Shown here in pieces: positions 10,601 through 18,948 of a stretch of DNA of 64,000 bases (position 1 is its first letter; each line of letters starts with the position of its first letter). Origin of the DNA: Cryptomeria japonica (taxonomy: Eukaryota; Streptophyta; Pinopsida; Cupressales; Cupressaceae); contig NC_081412.1 of assembly GCF_030272615.1 (NCBI RefSeq), forward strand, positions 39,858,791 through 39,922,790, read 5' to 3'. The notes beneath the pieces are model-generated. The model was not told where the DNA came from. It worked only from the letters and a program-made list of their open reading frames with translations, and did not search any database. Position numbers and translations under genes: made by a program.

Positions 10601-12960
10601 TGTGTGGGAGATATGCATAATAGTTCAAGGATTGAAATGAGCATGGGTGTCTTCCCTAATTGTTCTACAAGGTCATACTCAGGTTTGGTTGATGAAGAAG
10701 CGGTGTTTTTAGTTGGAGCACCTTGCAAAGTTATTTTACCTCGGCGGGTTGTAAAATGACATTCAGAGGTAGGTTCGGAAGAAGATCCAACACCTTTTAG
10801 GACAATCCTGGGTCTCTGAGTAGAATTCTCGGATGCTTTGTCCTTGATGATAATAGTAGAGACATAATTTTCCATCGAGATGTGATTGATAGTTGAATCA
10901 TAGTTATAGGATGCTCTGGTATAGTTAGTTTGATCATCTGTGGCTTTAGCTTTTCCCTTGTCATGCTTTGGGAATGGTTCCTTAAACATCTCATGTTCTT
11001 GATTGGAGGAATGTCCCTCAATCTCAATGTCACCTCTACCAATGAGATATTGTATGATGTTCTTCAGTCGATGCCAATTTCCTATCTTATGACCCTTGCT
11101 CTTATGAAATTCACAATACTCATCATCATTCCACCAATTTGGTTTGACCTTTGGTTCATATGGCGGGAAATTTGGAATTGTGATCACCTTGTTTGCCACA
11201 AGTTTGTTGAAAACTGACTCAAGTGGTTCTCCCAATGGGGTGTACTTCCTTCATGATCTGGAAGTTGTTTGAGTATTTACTTGATTGTTTGTAGAACTTG
11301 ATCCCGAAAAGATGAATTTGGGTCGCATTGTGTTGGCATCAACAACACCATCATTGACTGTGTTCTTGTTTTTATTCCAAAATCTTGGCTTGTCTTTGCC
11401 TTTAAAGTCATCTTTGTTTTCCTTGAATATTTTAATGACTCCTTGTTCAATTAGGACCTTTTCTATTGCTAATCCTTTTTCAATGACATCCTTGAAGGTG
11501 GACAAACAAGCTTTCCTTAGATCATAGCCAATGTCTTTGTTAACATTTTGTGTGAACATCTCTACCATTTGTTTTTGTGGAATTTCACAAGAGCATCTGC
11601 TGGCTAGATTTCTCCATCTTTGTAAAAATGATGCAAAAGATTCTCCCTCTTTTTGCTTGGTGTTGCGCAAAGTAGTGACTGATATGTCTGTCTCTATGTT
11701 GTAGGAGAAATGTTGGATAAATGCCTCTGCTAAATCACCTCAAGACTTAATTCCAGGTGGAAGTTGGGAGAACCATTCCATAGCTTGATCACCTAAGCTT
11801 TGTGGGAATAATCTCATCAAATATGTCTCTTCTGCTGCTACCTCAATGCAAGCTGTGAAAAATTGTCTTATGTGTGCCTTAGGATACCCTTTTCCTCTAT
11901 ACTTATCAAATTTAAGCGTCACAAAGTGTGTAGAAAAAGGAGGCATTGGAATGCTCTTGTCAAATGGATAAGGACATATGTCTCTCATTGTGTATGTTGG
12001 CTTCGGTGTATTTATGTCCTCCATTTTCTTTTGTAAGTCCCTAATTTGTTGCTCCAAATTGCTCGTAGGTGGAGATCGACTTCTTGGACCATACCCCATG
12101 CTTGAGGCACCAATTGGAGGAGGAGCATGTTGCATATATGGATGATATTGATCATACACATGTTCATATGGAGGAGGTCTATAATGATGCTGCGTATATG
12201 GACCACTTGGTATAGATTCATGTTGAGGAGCACCATATCTATTTTGTGCATGTATACCATATTCTATAGGCATGTCATGTTCTATTGTGTTGCCCCCAAA
12301 TTTGACATGAGGTTTCCTTATGTCCAAATTTTGAGCATGCCTTTGAACATCCAATTTCTTTGGTGGTTGATCCTTAGCATTGGTATGTGATTGAGCATAT
12401 CTGTCTGCATAAGACTTCCATAATGGTCTACGAAGGTAAGTATCATATGTTTGACCATGTGTATGTGGGATCTCTGGTTTTTGAAGCAAAGCTGATGGTG
12501 ATTCAGGTACCATATGTGGTCCTCTATTTCCTCCACTATTAGGTCTCCTTTGATCCATATTGGAGTGAGGTTGTTGCAAAGGTCTATGTTCCATTATTTG
12601 AGACATGTCAAAATCATGAGGTATCTTGGCTCCACTTTGTGCCACCATTTGTAAGAAGTATTGTCTATCCCTCCTCATTATTTCCTCAACCAATCGATTG
12701 AAATGGGGATTCATAATGGATTCTTCCACATCTGCTGAATGTACTGAAAAGTTGTCCATATTGTCATTGTGTGTAGCATTGTTGTTTATAGCGTCCATGT
12801 TCTTAGCATTTGGAATGTTTCTATAGACATCTATGTCAGGTAATGTAGTATGATCAGAATTGAAAAAGATATCATTGTTATACTCATAAGAACTCATGTT
12901 TCTAGACTCTTGAGCCTCTTTAGTTTCTCTCCTAGATTTTTGAAGACGGGTTTCAACCAT
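10601..12960 (-). pseudogene. gag: Tat-1 gag
   Basis: Gag packages element RNA into virus-like particles. The chosen start is the ATG at 12960 (MVETRLQKSRR), matching the Tat-C gag start in style (MPAITRSQQNK). The first 300 residues are Q-, H- and Y-rich and probably disordered. The gag core starts at DICPYPFDKSIPMPPF and runs through LMRLFPQSLGDQAMEWF (about residues 320-440). A TGA at 11740-11742 interrupts it where tryptophan is expected, and another TGA lies at 11251. The zinc-finger-like end reads CEFHKSKGHKIGNWH, with the last cysteine changed to tryptophan. The gag frame is unbroken until the indel near 10605, so gag and pol were probably one long ORF. Confidence 0.9.
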
Positions 12961-13452
12961 GAACTAGGTATTGACCAAGATGTGTGAGACTAGATGAAAA
13001 ATGGAAAAAGTATGGAAGACCAAGAAATGGATGGGATGTAAATGAATCTGAAGTGTACTTGCAATGTCCAAAGTGTAAGACCAAGTATGTATGTAGTAGA
13101 GTAGGTGTGACTTCCAAATAGATGATAGTTTCTCTTGATGAGGTAAGTTGACCTTGACTCTAAGTAAGACCAAATGAGACCCAAAGGTAAGAAACCTTGA
13201 TGAGGGACCACTTAGCAAAGTGTTGTTGTATGTAGTGTGTTGACAAAGTATGATGAGGACAAGCAAGTGACCTTTTGACTCAAATTTAGACAAATGTGAA
13301 TGTAATGTGAGATGTAAAGCAATGATGGACTTTGTGAGATCCAAGGACAGGTTGAATGCTAAATGAAACCTTAGAGAGATGACCTGGGAAGCTCAAGAAT
13401 TCTGAAACTGACTGTGTTTACTTGCTGGACTGTAACAGTTTTTCAATTCTGG

Positions 13453-13645
13453 ACACAGACGCGCCTGTATACTTCACAGATGCGGTTTCCCGACATAGAT
13501 GCTTCTATGTTTAACACAGACGTGCTTCTGAGATTTTCTGCTTGCCAAATGCAATGTTGACTGTTGGAACACAGACGTGATTCTGTCCTTCACAGATGTG
13601 ACTAGGCAACACAGGCGCTATTATGCCCGACACAGACGCGTTTCT
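13453..13645 (-). repeat. CGCGTCTGTGT minisatellite, leader block 1
   Basis: Seven or eight degenerate copies read ACACAGACGCG on the plus strand and CGCGTCTGTGT on the element strand, upstream of gag. Spacing is about 20-30 bp. Confidence 0.8.
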
Positions 13646-13928
13646 ACAAATTTTGTGCAATTTTTCCAATCTGTGAAGTTGTTTTGTTGTGACCAAATCT
13701 GACTATTTGACTGTTTTTTGTGACAAGAGGACACAATGTTGATGAGGACTCAATGTTTGCAAGTGTCTAGACTCCAAAATGACTCCAAGAAAAGTGTGTT
13801 GTTTGATGTAAAATTGTTTTGCATACACTTGAAGACACAAAAGACACAATGTTTTGCTGTTTGGTCTTGAATGTTTTGAATGTTTAAAATAAGTCAAGCA
13901 CAATTCTTATGGCTAGCCAAGACAATAG

Positions 13929-14470
13929 TTGTTGATCCCACATGGGGTTTTACCCCCGAGGTTAAGCTATTCAGAGCGGATACTTAGATGCTTGACCTCA
14001 CTGGCTCCACCCTCAGCACTCACTTCTCGGGTCAGCCAAGCATCAGTCCCCATGAAAACTCCCCATGGCGAACTTTGTATCTCTACTAAGAACCGTATGT
14101 GTGTGGGCCGCTACCAGAGGTCTGACCTCCTGCCCCAACAACTAGAAGGATTTGGGCCTCTAAAACAAAAAGGTGCTAGTAAGGGCATCCGCTCGTGTGG
14201 CCATACATGCGGCACTTTCAGCTCTGTAAATACAGAAGGCTCCCAGCCGGTAGGGGTTATGCCCTACAACTGATCAAATAAATTTGATCAAACGGGTTTA
14301 TGGGGAGACATAGTGTCTGTATGAACTAATTAGCACACGTTATTCATAGTTTTCACCATGAATACATTTGATTATAGTGGTTCGAATGAGGTGGGTTTTC
14401 CTCGCTACCACTTGGGTCGTTCTCTTCTCACTAGTAGTCCTAATGACCACATGGGAAGACAGGCCCTCTA
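13929..14470 (-). other. conserved GC-richer block in the Tat-1 leader
   Basis: The element-strand text near 14370-14450 has GAGAACGACCCAAGTGG and ACCACTATAATCA. Tat-C has GGGAACGACCTAAGTGG and CCCACTATAATCAGAAG at about 53190-53250, in the same order and in the same leader position. No coding explanation holds in both copies. An RNA structure or packaging signal is possible. Confidence 0.55.
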
Positions 14471-14872
14471 AAGATTAAACAAAAAGAGCCTATTGCTCAA
14501 GACACAAAAGACAATGATTCAATTTTAGTGCACCAATGGAAGTGTTTGCTAGTCTATGAAAATAAGGCACACAATAAAAATCCAAAAAATCCTTGCCAAG
14601 GTCCTGCAACAAAGATTTGTTAGTAGTTTGGGTTGTTTCAAATGATCACCCCTTCCTGCAAGCACACAAATTAGGTAAATTTTAAAACCCAAAAGACTTT
14701 GTGAAAATAGGGGCCTTCAACCAAACGATTTTGTTTCCAAGACAAGCTGCACCAATTTCGTTAGTCTAGATCTGAAAATGTTAGTCCAAAAAAAAAAAAC
14801 CAGATCTGAAACCCTAAATGCAAAATCCAAAAACTGAATCAATGAAAAAAGCAAAATTTCAAAACTGGTGAA

Positions 14873-15130
14873 CACAGACATGGTTCTCCTCTACACAGAT
14901 GCACCTCTTTGACACAAACGCGGTTCTGTGAGACACAGATGTGGATAAAAACCACATACGTGCTTTCTAGACATAGACGCGGATAAAAATGATGCAGACG
15001 CGTTTCCGTAACACAGACGCGCTTTTAGGAAACCTGCAAAATAAAATTTTGTCGAAAACACGGACGCGATTCAAGATGTCTCAGACATGCCAGAAAATCA
15101 AAAACGTGATCCGAAAGTATGCAGACGCGA
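14873..15130 (-). repeat. CGCGTCTGTGT minisatellite, leader block 2
   Basis: Around ten degenerate copies of ACACAGACGCG (plus strand) occur between 14873 and 15130, close to the primer site. They have the same orientation as leader block 1. Confidence 0.8.
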
Positions 15131-15218
15131 AAATGTTGAAAATGTTGTCGGAAAATGCTAGATCTGCAACTTCAAACACAAAATCTGCAACAAAAGGTTA
15201 AATGTAAAAGGGACAAGA

Positions 15219-15236
15219 GTCCCACCGGGCGTGCCA
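15219..15236 (-). promoter_or_regulatory. primer binding site of Tat-1
   Basis: On the element strand TGGCACGCCCGGTGGGAC begins three bases after the 5' LTR end. The initial TGG pairs with a tRNA CCA tail. I cannot name the tRNA with confidence. Tat-C has a different site (TGGCACCCATCGTGGGGC). Confidence 0.85.
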
Positions 15237-15239
15237 AAA

Positions 15240-16008
15240 TGTATATGGTGAAAATGGATAACGATATTAACAATATTGAAAGGCTAAATGAATTCAACCA
15301 CAAAACCCTAGCCTAACAACAACAAAGATCCACCATAACATATGAAGATTACCTAAGACAATGCAAATCACATGAAATCACAAAGATTATACCATCACAT
15401 GTCCAATAGGGTTTTGATCTCCATTCTTCCTATCTCCATTGATCTTGCTTGATATATTTCCTCTCAGATTTTATATGCACAAGAGCTCAACAAAGAACAG
15501 AATGTGGTTGCAAGTAGGATTGTAGTGTAGTCAATTGATCAAGTCATTAGCTCATTAGGGTTTGATAATGAAGGAAGCATCTCCTTATATAGAAGACACA
15601 ATAAGAAATGGAGGGATAAGATTGAGAGGTGTAAAAGGAGGTCGGCTATGATTAGAGGGTAGGTAAAAGAAATAAGAAAATAATGAAAGGGGTAGGTAGT
15701 GTATGAATTAAGAGATGAATGACATGTGTCATAGGTAGAAAAGGCTAATGAATTAATTAAATAAATAAAGATTTATTTAATTAATAGAAGAAGTAGGATA
15801 ATTAAATAAATAAAATATTTATTTAATTTAGGAAAAGGATAATTTAAATAAATAAATGTATTTATTTAAATGAGAAATAAGGCTAGAAGAGGATAAATGA
15901 ATTAATTAAATAAATAAAGATTTATTTAATTAATAGAAGAATTAAGCTTAGATAATTAAATAAATAAAATATTTATTTAATTAGACATGACAATTTTAGG
16001 TGTCTACA
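15240..16008 (-). repeat. 5' LTR of Tat-1, complete, 769 bp
   Basis: It begins TG and ends CA on the plus strand (TGTATATGG to GTGTCTACA). Over the shared 638 bp it differs from the left copy at six sites, about 1%. AT-rich inverted repeats fill the U3 end at 15755-15985. Confidence 0.95.
15584..15591 (-). promoter_or_regulatory. TATA box in the Tat-1 5' LTR
   Basis: The element strand reads CTTCTATATAAGGAGATG here, a plausible TATA box for the transcript that starts toward lower coordinates. The left LTR holds the same string at about 214-221. Confidence 0.65.
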
Positions 16009-16055
16009 GTACTATTTTCTTGTTTCAACTTATTCACAAGTTCATTAAGAGTTTC

Positions 16056-16247
16056 CTATTCATCATTGTCATTCTGCATCTTCTCATGAAGTTCTTTTCT
16101 TTTATTTCTAGCTATAGTAAGATTCTTCTGAAGCCCTTGAATGAATTCTTGTGTAGTCCTTAGATCATCTTCAAGTTTGATATTCTTCAAATTTTCTGCA
16201 TCATAGTCTACAAGAGCTCCTTCCAATTGTTTTCTTAACTTCTCCAT
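16056..16247 (-). CDS. short coiled-coil ORF at the start of element G
   Basis: The ORF starts at the first ATG after the primer site (MEKLRKQLEGALVDYDAENL) and runs 63 residues to a TAG, after which the same frame continues to the Tat-1 junction. It is rich in K, E, L and Q with heptad-like spacing, so a coiled coil is likely. The longer open frame upstream is only the translation of LTR and primer site. Element F has a comparable ORF in the same position (37956-38225). I do not recognise a named family; it could be the N-terminus of an unusual Gag. Confidence 0.5.
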   Translation of the reverse strand: MEKLRKQLEGALVDYDAENLKNIKLEDDLRTTQEFIQGLQKNLTIARNKRKELHEKMQNDNDE

Positions 16248-16303
16248 ATGTACCGGTGTCAGAATCTTCCTCAAGCTGTTAGGATTTTGAAAACAGAGGA
16301 CTA

Positions 16304-16316
16304 GGCTCTGATACCA
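16304..16316 (-). promoter_or_regulatory. primer binding site of element G
   Basis: The minus strand reads TGGTATCAGAGCC, the standard site complementary to initiator methionine tRNA used by plant copia elements. It lies two bases inside the LTR edge. Confidence 0.9.
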
Positions 16317-16318
16317 AT

Positions 16319-17096
16319 TGTTAGGATTAATGATAGTTCCAAAGATACAGAGAGGGGGGGGGGAATTAGTATCTAACCAGTTAGCAAAATATTTAACCTT
16401 ATTAAGAACTTTGTATTCCAAAACAGTGTACCGGTAAATAAGAATTAATGTAGTAAACATGAACAATAAAGAAAACATAGAAAACACACCATAACACAAG
16501 ATGTTTAACGAGGAAACTTGGTGTGAAAAAAACCTCGGTGGGATTTGTGACCCACAATATTCACTCATTGGCCAATGAATAAATATTACTTACAATGAGG
16601 GGCCTGCACATGTAGGAAGGCCAACTACCTAGAGCTCACTACTCAATAAGAGTCACACTAACTACAAAAGTGGATTATGAAATCCAATACAATGCATTTC
16701 TTCAAAGTAGCATTAATTATGCCAAGTTCAGTACCGATTTAAGCTCATTTTATAACCAAAAGCTTCGCTGTCACTTATATCACCTTATACATAACTCATA
16801 AATCTCAAAATGACCTATAAGATCTCATACATATATATGAGTCTTTTACAATATGACTTGTCAGCTTTACAAAAGATAATTACAATTAAATATAATAAAT
16901 AAAAGTTTATTCCTTGTCGGATGGGGTGCTGGTATGCATTATTGCCACTGCCGGTGAAGTGTGTGCCAGTGAATGTAGATGTCTATTTTGGTGTCGGTGC
17001 CTATCGGTGGCTTTACTAGATGAATGGAAAAAGGTTGTCATATGGTTGCCATCAATTACAACACCATTATTCTCATAAGAGTGTAGAATGCAAACA
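16319..17096 (-). repeat. 5' LTR of element G
   Basis: The inner edge is set by the primer site (plus strand TGTTAGGATTAATG). The outer edge is set at the CA of TGCAAACA, giving an element-strand start TGTTTGCATTC like other copia LTRs here. A G-run at about 16358-16367 and the text around 16505-16550 match the U5 pattern of the other copia LTRs (CACCCCCC before the primer site). Length is 778 bp. Confidence 0.75.
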
Positions 17097-17243
17097 CAGT
17101 AAGGTATTGAGAACCCTGCTATTGGTCTATGCTATTCGAGTTGCAGCTATTAAGGCATTGAAGTCCATTGACAAAACTAAGGTAAATCTTGACTCCATCA
17201 TTGGCAAGCTTACTGCTTTTGAATTAAACGATTATGATGGTAG
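17097..17243 (+). pseudogene. gag: copia A gag fragment
   Basis: The frame reads VLRTLLLVYAIRVAAIKAL and then SIIGKLTAFELNDYDGS, clearly homologous to copia B gag (LLRTLLPTYAIRV and ATIGKLHAFELSNFD at about 46690-46830). The fragment starts at the edge of the element G LTR and ends at the GGTAG duplication. The next gag residues resume at 23476, so nothing is missing across insert X. Confidence 0.85.
17239..17243 (+). repeat. target-site duplication of insert X, left copy
   Basis: GGTAG here is repeated at 23476-23480. The sequence between starts TG and ends CA. Joining the two flanks restores the continuity of copia A gag. Confidence 0.8.
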
Positions 17244-17559
17244 TGTTATCACTGTTTAAAAAATGGGTATTCTCATCCCATAATTGGCTATGTATATGAA
17301 AATTTTGAGTCTAGTATGACCTTGTTACTTCCAATTGCTTTAGGTTCAAGAGGGTTTAGGGTTTAGGTTTTAATCACTTCAATGTTTGAGAAAAAACCCT
17401 TTGTTTCTAATTCTACGTTACTTTATTCACTTAAGGGAAGGGTCCATTTGTCATGTGAAGTGTCCCCCCCCTTCTTATTTCTTCCTAGGCATGTCTAGCA
17501 GCGAATGGTTTTTCTAAGCTTTTCCTAAGGTTCTTAATGATTCATCGGGTTTCCTAACA
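17244..17559 (+). other. 5' end of insert X
   Basis: This is AT-rich noncoding DNA, with an eight-base run of C near 17465 and a GGGTTTAGGGTTTAGG stretch near 17350 that looks like two plant telomere-type units. No ORF is supported. Confidence 0.45.
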
Positions 17560-18640
17560 AGTGAGAAGGTTCCTTTTAATCTAGTGGCGCACATGATTTC
17601 ACAGCCCTAAGATGCCCGTGAGTTACCATTCACGAAGTGGCGAAAGGTGGAAGTGGGTCCGACATACAGGTTTCCACTAAAGTTAACAGCTGATCAAGTC
17701 TCTTTTGATCAGATAGCCCACGCAATTTCGCAAGACAAAAGTGATTGAGATTTAACCTTCACGAAATGGCAAAAAGGAAATTAGCTTCAGTGTCTAGGTA
17801 AAGACTACAGTTAAAGGCCATGCAGGTTCCTTTTAATCTAAAGGCGTGTATGATTTCACAAGGCTAAAGTGCACGGGTTTTACACTCTGCAAAATGGTGA
17901 AAAGGAAAATGGATCCACGGGGCGGCAAGCACTAAAGATAAAGGTAGATCAAGTTCCTTTTGATCAAACAGTGGGCGCTATTTCACAGACCTAAGGTGCT
18001 TGAGATTTAACCTTTGCGAAGTAGTGAAGTGACATGAAAACTACTTGGTTGGTGTCATGGTAGAACAAGTGGATCAGATTGCTAGTGAAAAGACAAGTTG
18101 TTAGATGCACATGGTGGACCTGAAGTGGATCCCGTGGAAGTTATTCGACGAGTAAGTGAGTGACACATTGGTTTCTTTTGCCAGCTGGTTGCCAGGGCAG
18201 ATGGTGCTGAGTCAGAGGGCCCATTGTTGCCAACTAAGTTTGTTAAAGTGTGGGTATCTCAAGGAGGATTCTACGGTAGGCGCCATTTTGCAGCCCGAAG
18301 ATGCAAGGTAATTACCGTTCACGAAGCAGTGAAGACCGCTAGCCTTGAACGCTTGGAGCATGGTTAGTGGGGTAAACTGCTAGTCACAGGATAGAATAAA
18401 GGCCGATCAAGTTCCTTTTGATCGGACGGCCTGTGTGGTTTCGCTAGGTGAATGTGCACGAGGTATAGATTTCGCGAAATGGCGAAAGAGATCTAAGCCC
18501 ATCGCAGAATGAAGACTGGTCAATAAAGTAAAAGCCATGCAAGTTTCGCTAGATCTAACGGCTAGCATAATTTTTCTTGAGGAAGAAGCACGGATTTTAG
18601 GGTTCGCAAAATGGTGAAACAAGAAAGTCATGGAAGCACA
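17560..18640 (+). repeat. ~127-bp tandem array in insert X
   Basis: Diverged units begin with a word like GTTCCTTTTGATC (near 17568, 17698, 17826, 17953, 18411, 18541) and carry a second anchor like TTCGCGAAATGGCGAAA (near 17630, 17759, 17887, 18014, 18318, 18468, 18602). Spacing is 127-134 bp, with decayed units between 18050 and 18280, so about eight to nine units exist. Between the anchors lies a GATTTCACAG or ATTTCGCAAG word. TTCGC facing GCGAA and GATCAAG facing CTTTTGATC give each unit inverted-repeat potential. Confidence 0.8.
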
Positions 18641-18948
18641 GACATGTTATGATCCATTGGAGCGAAATTTTTGAATTCATTCGTGAATTTAATTCTGAGG
18701 TGATGACCAAAGCATGTGGTATCAATGTTGCAGTTAAGAGACCGATTTCCGTATATACGCTCACATGAATTGAATGTAGGCATCATTCTAAGAAGTTGTT
18801 GCAAAAAAGCTGGTGCAGAGCAGAGTTCTTCAGGCCGAAAATAGGTTTTCTTGTATCTTGCTTACCAGTTACTTGAAAGATTGATTGAATTGTGGTTTAT
18901 GTTCTGAATTGCTATGATTAGTATTTAAATTGCTTGCATATCATTGAG

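Larger units (their letters stand above)
12961..15218 (-). other. Tat-1 5' leader
   Basis: About 2.26 kb of untranslated leader separates the primer site from the gag start. It contains two blocks of the CGCGTCTGTGT minisatellite, listed separately, and a GC-richer block at 13929-14470 whose element-strand sequence resembles part of the Tat-C leader. At about 14271-14290 there is a perfect 9-bp inverted repeat, TGATCAAAT facing ATTTGATCA. A 114-codon plus-strand ORF at 13929-14273 lies inside the conserved block and is not supported as a gene. Confidence 0.75.
1..16008 (-). mobile_element. Tat-1: Tat-lineage Ty3/gypsy retrotransposon, almost complete
   Basis: Reading leftward the order is 5' LTR, primer site, leader, gag, protease with a G-patch-like tail, reverse transcriptase, RNase H, a second archaeal-type RNase H, integrase, a long 3' region, polypurine tract and 3' LTR. 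The second RNase H is diagnostic of the Tat lineage. About 131 bp of the 3' LTR lie beyond the window start, judged from the full 769-bp copy at the other end, so the whole element is about 16.1 kb. A plus-strand PMD pseudogene sits between integrase and the 3' LTR. The element landed inside copia-like element G. Its left target-site duplication is out of view; the right flank begins GTACT. It cannot be autonomous because gag-pol carries many stops. Confidence 0.93.
16009..17096 (-). mobile_element. copia-like element G, 5' end only
   Basis: A minus-strand element is recognised from an LTR (16319-17096), a tRNA-iMet primer site and a short coiled-coil ORF. Its interior stops at 16008/16009 where Tat-1 is inserted, so the remainder lies left of the window. 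Its outer LTR edge at 17096 abuts the gag remnant of copia A, so G itself inserted into A. Confidence 0.7.

Noticed and set aside
13929-14273. 114-codon plus-strand ORF in the Tat-1 leader
   Set aside because: It lies antisense in a conserved untranslated block, has no domain, and its conservation with Tat-C is at the nucleotide level in short phrases only.
16307-16316. tRNA-like strings at primer sites (also 37890, 46175, 55595)
   Set aside because: These are 12-13-base complements of a tRNA 3' end next to LTRs and not tRNA genes.
17340-17370. Telomere-like GGGTTTAGGGTTTAGG stretch
   Set aside because: Only about two units are present, so it is most likely chance and not an interstitial telomere.
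18407-18631. 74-codon minus-strand ORF in insert X
   Set aside because: It reads across the ~127-bp tandem units in reverse and has no family resemblance.
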